The notes under the pieces: model-generated
Told to the model about the DNA's origin: nothing
Database searches by the model: none
Seen by the model: the letters and a program-made list of their open reading frames with translations, nothing else
Shown here: positions 27,563 through 35,153 of the stretch, piece after piece
Layout: every line of letters begins with the position of its first letter
Numbering within the stretch: the first letter of the stretch is position 1
Source of the DNA: Streptacidiphilus sp. P02-A3a
GTDB taxonomy: Bacteria > Actinomycetota > Actinomycetes > Streptomycetales > Streptomycetaceae
Length of the DNA: 64,000 nt
Direction: 5' to 3'
Assembly: GCF_014084105.1 (NCBI RefSeq)
Contig: NZ_CP048289.1
Span: 8,069,922 to 8,133,921 of the forward strand
Program-made: the position numbers and the translations under genes

Positions 27563-30118
27563 TCAGTCGTCGGCGCCGACCGAGGTGGTGAGTCGGGAGC
27601 GCAGGGCGAAGCCGGTCGACAGCAAGGTGGTGGACAGGGTGAGGCTGAGCGCCGCCGCCGACACCGCGGCCAGGATCCAGACCGGGCCGGTCGGGACCAG
27701 CGTGCCCAGGGTCGCCCGACTGAGGGGCACCAGTGCCACCGCCGCGACCGCACCGCCGAGGATGATCCCCGCGAGCGCCGTCAGCAGCCCCTCCACCGTC
27801 ATCATCCGCAGTACCTGGCCCCGGGTCGAGCCGATCAGCCGTTGCAGGGTGAACTCCCGCCGCCGCTCCGCTGCCGCCAGTACCAGAGTGTTCACCAGGG
27901 AGATCACCGCGTAGCCGACGACCACGGCGACCAGCAGGTACGACAGCCAGGCCTGGTTCCCACTGTCGGACTGCCGGTCGGCGACGGCGGCGGAGCGGTT
28001 CGCCACCCGGAGGCCGGGCTGGGTGGCGGCCAGTCCCGCCAGTTCGTCGGTCAGCTGCCCGAGGCCGGTCCCTGGCACGGCCTTCACCAGGATCTGCGGC
28101 ACCAGCCCCGAGGTGCTGTGCGCCACCACGACCGACGCGGGCAGCAGCACCACCTGGTAGCCGCGCGCGGCGACGGTGGTGGCCACCAGCGTCGGACTGG
28201 CGTCGATGCCGTCGCCCAGGCGCATCGGCACGCTGTCGCCGATCCGGTAGCCGTCGCTGGAGGCGACGGACGCGGGCAGGGCCACAGTGTTCCCGCTGAG
28301 GCCGGAGAGGTCGCCGGTGACCGCCCTGATCGCTGTGGTCCGGACTACGGCCTGACCGGCCGAGACGCCCTCGATCGCCACCGGATCCGCCTTGGGCCGC
28401 TCGCCCTTGTCCTGGTATCCGGCCAGCCGGGCCGCGGTCGGTTGCAGGAACCCGCTGCTGGGCACGTATGCGCTGGCAGCGGCAACGCCCGGGCGGGCGG
28501 CCACGGCGTCCACCACCGACAGCGGCAGGCCCCCGGTCGCGGAGCCGACCACCAGGTCCGCCCGCAGGTTGTCCTGGAACTGCCGCTCGGCTCCGGCGCT
28601 CTGCGTGGTCTGGATGTAGGTCATCGCCAGCGCCAGCCCGGTGGCCAGCATCACCGGCATCACCGCACCGGCCAGCCGGACCGGTCGGGCCTTAGCGTTG
28701 AGCAGGGCGAGGCTCCCGGCGAGGCCGGTGAACGCGCGCAGCGGCCGGCTCAGTACCGCCGTGACCGCCCGGGTCAGGCCGGGGCCGAGGAGTCCCATCC
28801 CGGCGGCCACCAGCATCGCCGCCGGGATCGCGGTGCTGCTGGCGTTCTTGCCGTTCATCACGGTCCCGGTCACCACCGCGAGCGCGGCCGCGCCGCCCAG
28901 GAACAGCAGCGCGAACAGCAGCCTGATCCAGCTGAACCAGCGGCGTTGCAGGGCGGCCTCGGCCAGGGCCTCGGCAGGCCGCACCCGCGCCGCAGCGCGA
29001 CCGGCGACGAACGCCGCACCCAGCGCGGTGACCGTGGCCACCGCCGCGCCGACCAGCATCGGGATCCAGCCGCCGCGGTACGCCAACTGCACCGGCACCA
29101 CCTTGGCCTGGGCGAACGCGGCGAGCAGTCGGCGGCCCAGCGGGGCCGCCGGGAGGCAGGCCAGCCCGGTGGCCAGCAGTGACAGCACCAGGGTCTCCCC
29201 CAGCACCATCCGCCGGACCTGCCGCGAGGTGGCGCCGACCGCCCGCAGCAGTGCCAGCTCGCGCTGCCGTTGCTGGACCGAGAGGCCGAGCGTCCCGGCC
29301 ACCACGAAGACGGTGACCATGGCGGCCAGGCCACCGAAGACGGCGGACATGGATATCAGGTTCTCACCCTGGGTGACCACGGCCGGAAACTCCGCCCTGC
29401 CGCGCTGATCACCTGTCAGGACCGTTGCCTGTTGCCCCTGGAGATCCTGCCGGAGGCTGGCCGCCACCTGGCTCCGGTCGACCCCGGTGGCGGTGAACAC
29501 GCCGATGGAGTCCACCGTCCCCGGCTGCGCGACCGCCCCGGCGGCGTCCTGGTCGGACAGGAAGACCGTGCCCGGATCACCAAGGCCGGTCACCAGCGCG
29601 CTGACCACGTACTGGCGGGCCTCGCCGCGGACGTCGAGCGTGATCCGACGGCCGACCGCGATCCCAGCCGACCCGGCCCAGCGCGCGTCCAGCGCCACCT
29701 GGCCGGCCGACTCCGGCGCCGAGCCCTGGACCAGGGCGTACCGGCCGAGCCGGGCGGAGTCCCAGGCATGGCCGGTGGCACCGGCTCCGGTCTGCCCGGT
29801 GGCCGCGACCAGGGTGACCGGGAACGAGACGTCCGGTACGGCGGCGGTGACGCCCGGCACCGCCGCGATCACGGCGACGTCGGCGGCAGCGAGCCGGACC
29901 CGTTCCTGGAACATCTGGTTCTGGCCCGGGTAGCCGGGGTCACCGGTCACCACGATCGGTGCGGCGGCCAGCCGTTGCGGCGCCGCGTCGGACAGCACGC
30001 CGGTCTCCAGCAGGCTGCCGCAGGCGATCACGATCGAGGCGCCGAAGAACAGCGCGATGAAGGACGCCACGAATCCGGCCCTGTGGTACCGCAGCGTGCC
30101 CAGCACGAGCCCGTTCAC
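27563..30118 (-). CDS. FtsX-type ABC transporter permease (MacB/LolC-like)
   Basis: This large membrane protein of 851 aa from GTG 30118 (VNGLVLGTLRYH) carries two FtsX domains. Order: an N-terminal helix (about 11-32), a long extracellular region, three helices around 255-400 with QRQRELALLRAVGAT (the coupling helix signature), a second N-terminal-like helix, another extracellular region, and a final three-helix FtsX domain with RRREFTLQRLIGSTRGQ. Such permeases export or extract lipids, peptides or drugs using a LolD/MacB-type ATPase. No ATPase gene is adjacent; upstream are a sensor-domain protein, a small membrane protein and a winged-helix regulator in one overlapping cluster. An in-frame ATG at 30208 would overlap the upstream gene. 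Confidence 0.88.
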   Translation of the reverse strand: MNGLVLGTLRYHRAGFVASFIALFFGASIVIACGSLLETGVLSDAAPQRLAAAPIVVTGDPGYPGQNQMFQERVRLAAADVAVIAAVPGVTAAVPDVSFPVTLVAATGQTGAGATGHAWDSARLGRYALVQGSAPESAGQVALDARWAGSAGIAVGRRITLDVRGEARQYVVSALVTGLGDPGTVFLSDQDAAGAVAQPGTVDSIGVFTATGVDRSQVAASLRQDLQGQQATVLTGDQRGRAEFPAVVTQGENLISMSAVFGGLAAMVTVFVVAGTLGLSVQQRQRELALLRAVGATSRQVRRMVLGETLVLSLLATGLACLPAAPLGRRLLAAFAQAKVVPVQLAYRGGWIPMLVGAAVATVTALGAAFVAGRAAARVRPAEALAEAALQRRWFSWIRLLFALLFLGGAAALAVVTGTVMNGKNASSTAIPAAMLVAAGMGLLGPGLTRAVTAVLSRPLRAFTGLAGSLALLNAKARPVRLAGAVMPVMLATGLALAMTYIQTTQSAGAERQFQDNLRADLVVGSATGGLPLSVVDAVAARPGVAAASAYVPSSGFLQPTAARLAGYQDKGERPKADPVAIEGVSAGQAVVRTTAIRAVTGDLSGLSGNTVALPASVASSDGYRIGDSVPMRLGDGIDASPTLVATTVAARGYQVVLLPASVVVAHSTSGLVPQILVKAVPGTGLGQLTDELAGLAATQPGLRVANRSAAVADRQSDSGNQAWLSYLLVAVVVGYAVISLVNTLVLAAAERRREFTLQRLIGSTRGQVLRMMTVEGLLTALAGIILGGAVAAVALVPLSRATLGTLVPTGPVWILAAVSAAALSLTLSTTLLSTGFALRSRLTTSVGADD

Positions 30119-30185
30119 CGGGTCACCCCGCGTGCCCTGTCCAGCCGTACGGCATCCGGATCCGCTGCGCTGCTCGTCCCTCCGG

Positions 30186-30950
30186 TCATGCGTTCTCCCC
30201 CTCGTCAAGTTCGAAGCCCAGCGCGAAGTCCCACTCGGATGACCGCCCCCGGGCCGGGGCGCCGGTAGCCCAGTCGGTCAGCGGGCCCGGCTCCCGCAGC
30301 ATTCGCCTGACCTCGGCCAGCGGGTCACGCGGCGGGCCGAGTACCGACCGGGCCACCGCCAGGTGCAGCGCCGCGGCCAGCATCAGCAGCCGGGCGGCGA
30401 AGCCGCTCAGCGCCACCCCGGCCGCCAGGAACAGCAGCGCGGTGAGCGGGCTGTCGACCCTGATGCCGAGCACCTTCGGGTCGACCGTCCAGTACCACAG
30501 CGGCAGGCTGATCCCCACGAACGGTGCCAGCCAGGCCGCCAGCGCGGCAGCGTCCAGTGCCAGCAGCGGCGGGAAGAGCAGCAGCAGGTAGGCGCAGTCC
30601 CGCAGCGGCACCGGGCTGGTCCACCTGGCCCGGATCTGTGCCGCCAGGCCGGAGCCGGCCACCTCCGGATAGCGGTGCGGGATCGGCCGGTCGACCAGCA
30701 GCGCCCGTCCGCGTTCGAGCTGGGCGCAGCCCCGGACGGTCCAGGCCGCACCGACCACCAGCGGGAGCCCCAGGGTCAGTTGGCCGACCACGACGCTGCC
30801 CAGCACCGCCGCCGCGGTCACCGCGAACATGGCGCTGCCGAGGACCAGGTAGCTCACCAGGTAGCCGCAGGCCCGCCAGGGAGCGACGGTCGCCAGGACG
30901 CGTAAGGGACTCCGCGCCGCCGGTGGCCACCGCACCAGGGGCGTCGTCAC
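30186..30950 (-). CDS. Putative-sensor-domain membrane protein (no kinase domain)
   Basis: This 254-aa protein resembles the N-terminal 'putative sensor' membrane module often joined to histidine kinases in actinobacteria. It has four to five membrane helices in two pairs (about 22-70 and 118-190), separated by a soluble loop with RPIPHRYPEVAGSGLAAQ. The typical pattern VPLRDCAYLLLLFPPLL and PLWYW is present. No kinase domain follows; the C-terminus is a short charged tail. GTG 30950 overlaps the stop of the small upstream gene as GTGA. It probably acts with the downstream permease; what it senses is unknown. Confidence 0.7.
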   Translation of the reverse strand: MTTPLVRWPPAARSPLRVLATVAPWRACGYLVSYLVLGSAMFAVTAAAVLGSVVVGQLTLGLPLVVGAAWTVRGCAQLERGRALLVDRPIPHRYPEVAGSGLAAQIRARWTSPVPLRDCAYLLLLFPPLLALDAAALAAWLAPFVGISLPLWYWTVDPKVLGIRVDSPLTALLFLAAGVALSGFAARLLMLAAALHLAVARSVLGPPRDPLAEVRRMLREPGPLTDWATGAPARGRSSEWDFALGFELDEGENA

Positions 30951-31180
30951 TCGACGCTCCGCAGCAGGTCGTCGACGGCGGTCAGCCGGGCGTTCAGCGC
31001 GGCCAGATCGCCGCGCAGTGCCTCCTGGTTGGCCACGGCCTGCTCGGCGAGCTTGCGGTAGCCGGCCATGGCGACGGCGTCGGCGCGGTGCCGCTGCAGC
31101 CGGAAGTGCGCGACCACACTCATGGTGATGCCGCCGACCACGATGAAGACGATGGCTATCGCCACGGTGGCACCGGTCAT
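30947..31180 (-). CDS. Small membrane-anchored coiled-coil protein
   Basis: This 77-aa protein has one N-terminal membrane helix (about 5-25, VAIAIVFIVVGGITMSVVA) and a soluble helix with heptad-like Ala/Leu spacing (about 40-76). I do not recognise a named family. Its ATG overlaps the stop of the regulator gene (ATGA) and its stop overlaps the start of the sensor-domain gene, so the three are translationally coupled. It could be an accessory or regulatory subunit of the permease cluster. Confidence 0.65.
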   Translation of the reverse strand: MTGATVAIAIVFIVVGGITMSVVAHFRLQRHRADAVAMAGYRKLAEQAVANQEALRGDLAALNARLTAVDDLLRSVE

Positions 31181-31524
31181 GTCTGCTTCCCTTTCGCTTG
31201 GGCGTCGTCCCCTGCGCCCCCCGCCCCCGCCGCCGTGTCCGCCGCGATGGCGGCCACGATCACGTCCGCGGTGATGCGCAGTTCGAACGGTGTCAGCTCG
31301 AAGTACTTCAGCGCCTTGCCGTCGTCCGACAGTTCCAGTCGGCCGACCACCAGGCCCGCCGTCTCCAGGCGTTCGAGATGCATGTAGAGCAGCGGCCGCG
31401 AGATGCCGAGCCGGCGCGCCAGCTCACTCACGTACATCCGGCCGTTCGCCAACTCGGCTACGACCCGCAGGCGTTGCGCATGGCCTACGGCGGCGAGTAC
31501 GGCAAGCAGTTGCTCACTGGTGAT
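31177..31524 (-). CDS. Winged-helix (ArsR-like) transcriptional regulator, apparent ATC start
   Basis: This is a compact winged-helix regulator. The recognition-helix region is YVSELARRLGISRPLLYMHLERLETAGLV, followed by a beta-wing (GRLELSDDGKALKYFEL). The first helices of the fold (SEQLLAVLAAVGHAQRLRVVAEL) lie upstream of the first conventional start, TTG 31452, so a TTG start would remove them. The frame is open back to a TAG at about 31546 with no ATG, GTG, TTG or CTG in between; a perfect GAGGAG (31531-31536) lies 6 nt ahead of an ATC codon (31524-31522). An ATC start giving 115 aa is the best reading. It probably regulates the sensor/permease cluster that follows with overlapping codons. 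Confidence 0.75.
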   Translation of the reverse strand: MTSEQLLAVLAAVGHAQRLRVVAELANGRMYVSELARRLGISRPLLYMHLERLETAGLVVGRLELSDDGKALKYFELTPFELRITADVIVAAIAADTAAGAGGAGDDAQAKGKQT

Positions 31525-31614
31525 GGCCGACTCCTCACGTGCCCTCGGCTACCTGTAAGTCAAATCTTTCATGTGGCGGAGAAGACTGTCAATCAGTGTC
31601 CCTCTCCGGGCGCG

Positions 31615-31644
31615 AAAAAGCCGCTGCGAGCGGATCGCAGCGGC
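31615..31644 (-). terminator. Rho-independent terminator with U-tract after the PPOX gene
   Basis: A perfect 10-bp stem (GCCGCTGCGA / TCGCAGCGGC) with a 5-nt loop is followed on the minus strand by CTTTTTCGCG. It starts 18 nt after the stop of the flavin/F420 oxidoreductase gene. A real T-run is rare in this genome, so this terminator should be efficient. Confidence 0.85.
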
Positions 31645-31662
31645 GGGTGGGGAGTTGCGGCT

Positions 31663-32058
31663 TCAGCCCTGCTGGGTGGTGTGCGTCGGGCGGACCAGGA
31701 TCTTGACCCGGTACGGGGCGTCGCCGAGGTCGCCGCGACCCATCTCGAACCCGTAGCGGTCCGCGAGCTGGAAGAAGAAGTCGGCGTCGGTGTCCGGCTC
31801 GATCCGCTCGACGGTGCCCCGCACCTCCAGGTAGCGGTAGGGCTGCTCCGGGTCGTTCACCGACAGCGCGACGTTCGGATTGGCCACCACGTGGTGGTAC
31901 TTGCGCCGCTGGGTGGAGGTGGTGAAGGCGAGGAACTCGCCGTCCCAGACGAACCAGACCGGGGTGACCTGCGGCGCCCCGTCCGGCTTCACCGTGCCGA
32001 GGTGGCCGAACAGCGGACGTTCCAACATGTCGCGGTGGCTTGCGGGGATCTCGGTCAT
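31663..32058 (-). CDS. PPOX-class (pyridoxamine 5'-phosphate oxidase-like) F420/FMN oxidoreductase
   Basis: This 131-aa split beta-barrel protein starts at ATG 32058 (MTEIPASHRDMLE) with GAGGAG 9 nt upstream. Family features: FGHLGTVKPDGAPQVTPVWF, FTTSTQRRKYHHVVANPNVALSV and YLEVRGTVERI. Actinobacterial members of this size mostly bind F420 and reduce small enones or quinones; the cofactor cannot be fixed from sequence alone. It follows a MarR gene in the same direction, with an operator-like inverted repeat 59 bp upstream, so redox- or drug-responsive control is likely. A T-tract terminator ends the transcript. Confidence 0.85.
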   Translation of the reverse strand: MTEIPASHRDMLERPLFGHLGTVKPDGAPQVTPVWFVWDGEFLAFTTSTQRRKYHHVVANPNVALSVNDPEQPYRYLEVRGTVERIEPDTDADFFFQLADRYGFEMGRGDLGDAPYRVKILVRPTHTTQQG

Positions 32059-32116
32059 AACTGCCGCTCCTCGTACGTCGACAGACCATGCGGTCTCGGG
32101 GATTCGCCGCAGCAAA

Positions 32117-32134
32117 GTATCATGACCTTGATAC
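32117..32134. promoter_or_regulatory. MarR-type operator candidate
   Basis: Inverted repeat GTATCA-N6-TGATAC lies between the MarR gene stop and the PPOX gene start. Half-site size and spacing fit a MarR-family dimer. The MarR protein encoded next to it is the obvious ligand. Confidence 0.55.
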
Positions 32135-32150
32135 ACGTCAGGATCCTGTG

Positions 32151-32636
32151 TCAGTCGAAGTCCGATGCGCTCCAAGGCCGTTCCGGCCGCGCCCCGGACA
32201 GGGCCTCGATCGCCGTGTCCAGAAACTCCCGAAAGACCGTCAACTGCGCCTCGGAGAAGGACTCCATCAGCCGCCGCTCCACCGCGACCGCCGCCCGGTC
32301 CGCCCGGCGCAGCAACGCCCTTCCCTCCGAAGTGAGTTCGATGACCAGCACCTTGGCGTGCACCTCGGACCGGCTCCGCGAGATCAGCCCCCGCTCGTCC
32401 AGCAGCGCCACCACGCCGTTCATCGCCTGCGCGCTGACCCCGCAGCGCCGCGCCAACCGCGCCCCGGACAGCCGCGGCGTCTCCGACAGCGCCAGCATCG
32501 CCGCGTACTGCGGCACCGTCAGCTCGAACGGCCGCAGCACCCGCTGCTTCTCCGAGATCAGCGCCTGCTCGCACTGCTTGATCTGCCCCCCGAGCCGCAG
32601 CCCAGAAGCAAGCTTGCCCGCACCCTGGGCCGACAT
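32151..32636 (-). CDS. MarR-family transcriptional regulator
   Basis: This 161-aa winged-helix dimeric repressor has helices with ELTVPQYAAMLALSE, then the HTH SGARLARRCGVSAQAMNGVVALLDERGLI (about 56-85) and the wing IELTSEGRALLRRAD. The start ATG 32636 has a strong AGAAGGAG site. MarR proteins usually respond to phenolic or oxidative ligands and control a neighbouring detoxifying enzyme. Here that would be the PPOX oxidoreductase downstream, with an inverted repeat between the two genes. Confidence 0.9.
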   Translation of the reverse strand: MSAQGAGKLASGLRLGGQIKQCEQALISEKQRVLRPFELTVPQYAAMLALSETPRLSGARLARRCGVSAQAMNGVVALLDERGLISRSRSEVHAKVLVIELTSEGRALLRRADRAAVAVERRLMESFSEAQLTVFREFLDTAIEALSGARPERPWSASDFD

Positions 32637-32693
32637 GGGCTCTCCTTCTACCTGGAAACCGGGGCCGCTCGGACCACCCGCCCGCCAGGTTAG

Positions 32694-33305
32694 TCACCAA
32701 TCGAGAGTCGCGAACGAGCAGTCCGACAGGACTCTGACCATCTGTGCTGCCAGGATCCACCGCGCCAGGCGGTCGTCGGCCGCCGCGATGGCACTGCCGG
32801 TCGACCGAAGGCTGGGACCGGCCCCCTGATACAGCGCCCCGTACACGCCTCGGACTCGAAAATCCCTCACCCGTACCGCGACAGAGCCGCCGCGCAGATG
32901 CGGACAGAGCCGATCGGCCGCCCGCGCACAGGGTACGCACGCGGGCGGATGCGTCGCGGCCAGTCCCTCGGGCCAGCCGGGCCAGTCACCACGGTCGTCC
33001 TTGAGCAACCACAGGACCCCGGCCGCGGTGCGGTCGGCCGGTCCACCGCAGACCTGGCACAGCAGCCCGCGCATCGCCCGCCGCTGGCGGCCCGGGTGAA
33101 CCCGGCCGAACTCCGGCCTGCCACAGCCGCATTGGAACGCCATCCGGGTCCACAGATTTCCGTTCGAATCGCGGTCGTAGGGGAGCTCGTCCCGATAGGC
33201 GAGACCCACGCCAGGCAGCCCGACCACCTCGGGACGCACGGAACGCTCCGCGCTCCATGCGGTGATGTAGGGGACGACGCCCGGCCGTCCCGTCACCTCA
33301 GCCAT
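32694..33305 (-). CDS. Cys/His-rich protein of unknown function, divergent from a GntR gene
   Basis: This 203-aa protein from ATG 33305 (GGAGGATT upstream) is of a type I associate with Streptomyces but cannot name. It has several potential zinc-binding pairs: CGCG (about 60), CQVCGG (about 82), CVPCARAADRLCPH (about 126-139). The N-terminal part (VPYITAWSAERS) resembles proteins found opposite GntR regulators in actinomycete plasmids and mobile elements. No membrane helix or signal peptide is seen. Its promoter region holds the palindromic TCTAGAGATG sites that probably bind the divergent GntR protein. Confidence 0.7.
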   Translation of the reverse strand: MAEVTGRPGVVPYITAWSAERSVRPEVVGLPGVGLAYRDELPYDRDSNGNLWTRMAFQCGCGRPEFGRVHPGRQRRAMRGLLCQVCGGPADRTAAGVLWLLKDDRGDWPGWPEGLAATHPPACVPCARAADRLCPHLRGGSVAVRVRDFRVRGVYGALYQGAGPSLRSTGSAIAAADDRLARWILAAQMVRVLSDCSFATLDW

Positions 33306-33364
33306 CAGAATCCTCCGCTCGCACGACAGGAGAGCCGGGGCATCCCTCGACACCGCAGCTCTAG

Positions 33365-33456
33365 CATCTCTAGAGAACTCTACATCTCTAGAGATGTCAA
33401 GCCACAGGCAGCGGTCGCTGCCCCAGGAGCCCCGGCCTAGGATGTCTAGAGATGAA
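33365..33456. promoter_or_regulatory. GntR operator cluster (CTCTAGAG palindromes)
   Basis: Three related sites lie between the divergent genes: CATCTCTAGAGAAC (33365-33378), the perfect 16-bp palindrome ACATCTCTAGAGATGT (33382-33397), and ATGTCTAGAGATG (33442-33454). The third lies just ahead of the GntR start and overlaps a possible upstream ATG. Autorepression with control of the divergent gene is the simplest reading. Confidence 0.7.
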
Positions 33457-33466
33457 GGAGGAGGCC

Positions 33467-34219
33467 ATGGCCAGCGAGGAGCGGCAGCCCAAGTACCAGC
33501 GGATCGCCGAGGCATTGAAGGCGGCTGTGGCGTCGGGTGAGTACCGCGCGGGCGATCGGCTGCCCGGCGAGAACGAGTTGATGGAGGCCTACGGGGTCGC
33601 CCGGATGACGGTGCGGCAGGCGCTCGGGGTGCTGCAGAGCGAGGGGATCACCGAGGCGCGGAAGGGTGTCGGTGTCTTCGTCCGGGATTTCCGGCCGCTG
33701 CGCAGGCGGGGCATCCAGCGACTGACACAGGAGCAGTGGGGTTCCGGGCGGTCGGTATGGGCGGCGGAGACCGAGGGGCGGGAGCTGCTGGTCGACCAGG
33801 TCTCGGTCGCGGAGGTCGCCGCGCCGGAGCGGATCGCCGGGGTACTCGGGCTGGAGCCGGGCGATCCGGTCTGCGTCCGGGAGCGGCGGTTCGTGCTGGA
33901 CGGCAAACCGGTGCTGCTGTCCAGCTCGTACCTGTCGGCGGTGCTGGTCGCGGATACCGCGATCACCCGTCCGGACACCGGCCCGGGCGGTGTCTACGCC
34001 CGGCTCGCCGAGGTCGGCGCGAAGCCGGTGCACTTCCGGGAGGAGATCCGGTCCCGGATGCCCACGAAGGACGAGAGCACCAGGCTGCAACTGGCCACCG
34101 GCACACCGGTGGTGCTGGTCTGCCGGACCGCGTTCGACGCGGACGGGCGCGCGGTCGAGGTCAACGAGATGACACTGGACGCCGGTTCGTACGTGCTGGA
34201 GTACGAGTTCGACGCCTGA
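33467..34219 (+). CDS. GntR/HutC-family transcriptional regulator (UTRA domain)
   Basis: This 250-aa regulator starts at ATG 33467, behind AAGGAGGAGG; an earlier ATG at 33452 lies inside an operator site and has no ribosome site. The N-terminal winged helix (PKYQRIAEALKAAVASGEY, ELMEAYGVARMTVRQALGVL) is followed by a UTRA ligand domain (about 85-245; GDPVCVRERRFVLDGKPV, ATGTPVVLVCRTAFDADGRAVEV), as in HutC/YvoA regulators that bind sugars or small acids. The effector is unknown. It is divergent from the Cys/His-rich gene across palindromic sites and convergent with the STAS gene. Confidence 0.9.
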   Translation: MASEERQPKYQRIAEALKAAVASGEYRAGDRLPGENELMEAYGVARMTVRQALGVLQSEGITEARKGVGVFVRDFRPLRRRGIQRLTQEQWGSGRSVWAAETEGRELLVDQVSVAEVAAPERIAGVLGLEPGDPVCVRERRFVLDGKPVLLSSSYLSAVLVADTAITRPDTGPGGVYARLAEVGAKPVHFREEIRSRMPTKDESTRLQLATGTPVVLVCRTAFDADGRAVEVNEMTLDAGSYVLEYEFDA

Positions 34220-34238
34220 CGGCTGAACCCCCCCGTGG

Positions 34239-34610
34239 TCAGGGGCGGGTGGGGGTGGGGGTGTTGGTGCGGGCGTCGGACTGGGTGGCGTAGCGGGGGA
34301 AGGTGGCGCTGAGGCCGGTCGCGCGGAGCAGGCGGTCGATGCCGGGTTGGCTGTGGACCAGGCGGAGCCAGCCGCCGTACCGGTGCGCCAGCGTCTGCGC
34401 GGCGCGCAGTTCGCGGAGCGGGCTGACGTCCATGAAGGTCACCGCGCTCAGGTCGACGATGACCCGGGGGACGTCCCAGCCGGGGCCGCTGCCGTGCAGG
34501 CTGCTGCGGAAGTCGGCGGCGTTGGCGAGGTCGAGTTCGCCGCTGGGGCTGATGACCCGGCACTGCCGGCCGGTGTCGGCGTCAGGGTCGGTGTTGAGTT
34601 CGACGTCCAC
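34239..34610 (-). CDS. STAS-domain protein (anti-sigma factor antagonist-like)
   Basis: This 123-aa single-domain protein starts at GTG 34610 with GGAGGAG 8 nt upstream. It has the SpoIIAA/RsbV pattern: SPSGELDLANAADF, VIVDLSAVTFMDVSPLREL. In SpoIIAA the Ser after the Asp of the DSSG loop is phosphorylated by the anti-sigma kinase; here that position is Val (D-V-S-P), leaving only the second Ser. It may be a non-phosphorylated member that binds its partner all the time, or may use the other Ser. No anti-sigma kinase lies beside it. The tail is Thr/Pro-rich. Confidence 0.85.
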   Translation of the reverse strand: MDVELNTDPDADTGRQCRVISPSGELDLANAADFRSSLHGSGPGWDVPRVIVDLSAVTFMDVSPLRELRAAQTLAHRYGGWLRLVHSQPGIDRLLRATGLSATFPRYATQSDARTNTPTPTRP

Positions 34611-34961
34611 GGTGTTTCTCCTCCGGCCGGGCCTGCGCGGGGTAGGGCGGGTGCAGGCGGGGCCGGGGTCCCGGGCCGCGCAGGGACAGCGTAGGACGCG
34701 GTAGGGGGTCCGGCACGGAGAGTTACCAGTACTGGATGAAGACGCTCGCTGAATGAGCACACGGGTCCGAATCTGGCGCCCTCGGATCGGGTACGTCCGA
34801 AGATACGATTCTGCCCACCGGACAGCATCCGCCCTGACAGGGGTGGCAGTTGAGGTCTTCCCCGGACACTCACCGGGACTTCCCAGGGGACTCACCGGAG
34901 GCCCGGAGGGTGCTTCCAGGGCGCTTTCGGAAAGTGGGCGCGAAGCGTCTGCGACTGGGGC

Positions 34962-34967
34962 TATACT
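34962..34967 (+). promoter_or_regulatory. -10 element ahead of the M-box
   Basis: TATACT lies about 25 nt ahead of the riboswitch P1 stem and would set transcription start near 34974. No good -35 is visible at 17 bp (GCGAAG), so it may need an activator or another sigma factor. Confidence 0.5.
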
Positions 34968-34992
34968 AACGTCGTTCTTATATTGTGTCTGG

Positions 34993-35153
34993 CACCTCGT
35001 TCGGTGAGGCGTCTTCACGGACACAGGCCACTGATCCCACCCGTCGAGAGACGCTCCGGATCAGGACAGATCTCCCCGACCTAAGGGGTGATCCCAAGTG
35101 GCTTCCCCCTAACGGGGGATCACGCCGTGGAGTGCCAAAGCTCTGACGAGTTG
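34993..35153 (+). ncRNA. M-box (ykoK) Mg2+ riboswitch
   Basis: The sequence keeps the M-box core in order: TTCGGTGAGGCGTCTTC (from 35001), ACGGACACAGGCCACTG (35017-35033), CCGTCGAGAGACGC (35041-35054), GATCAGGACAGA, CCGACCTAAGGGGTGAT (35076-35092) and, closing the aptamer, AGTGCCAAAGCTCT (35131-35144) followed by ACGAG. The closing P1 helix pairs CACCTCGT (34993-35000) with ACGAGTTG (35146-35153). These blocks match those of known ykoK/mgtE leaders. The M-box senses Mg2+ and shuts off Mg2+ importers when Mg2+ is plentiful. It lies 316 nt ahead of the NRAMP-type gene on the same strand. The expression platform is not resolved. Confidence 0.92.
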
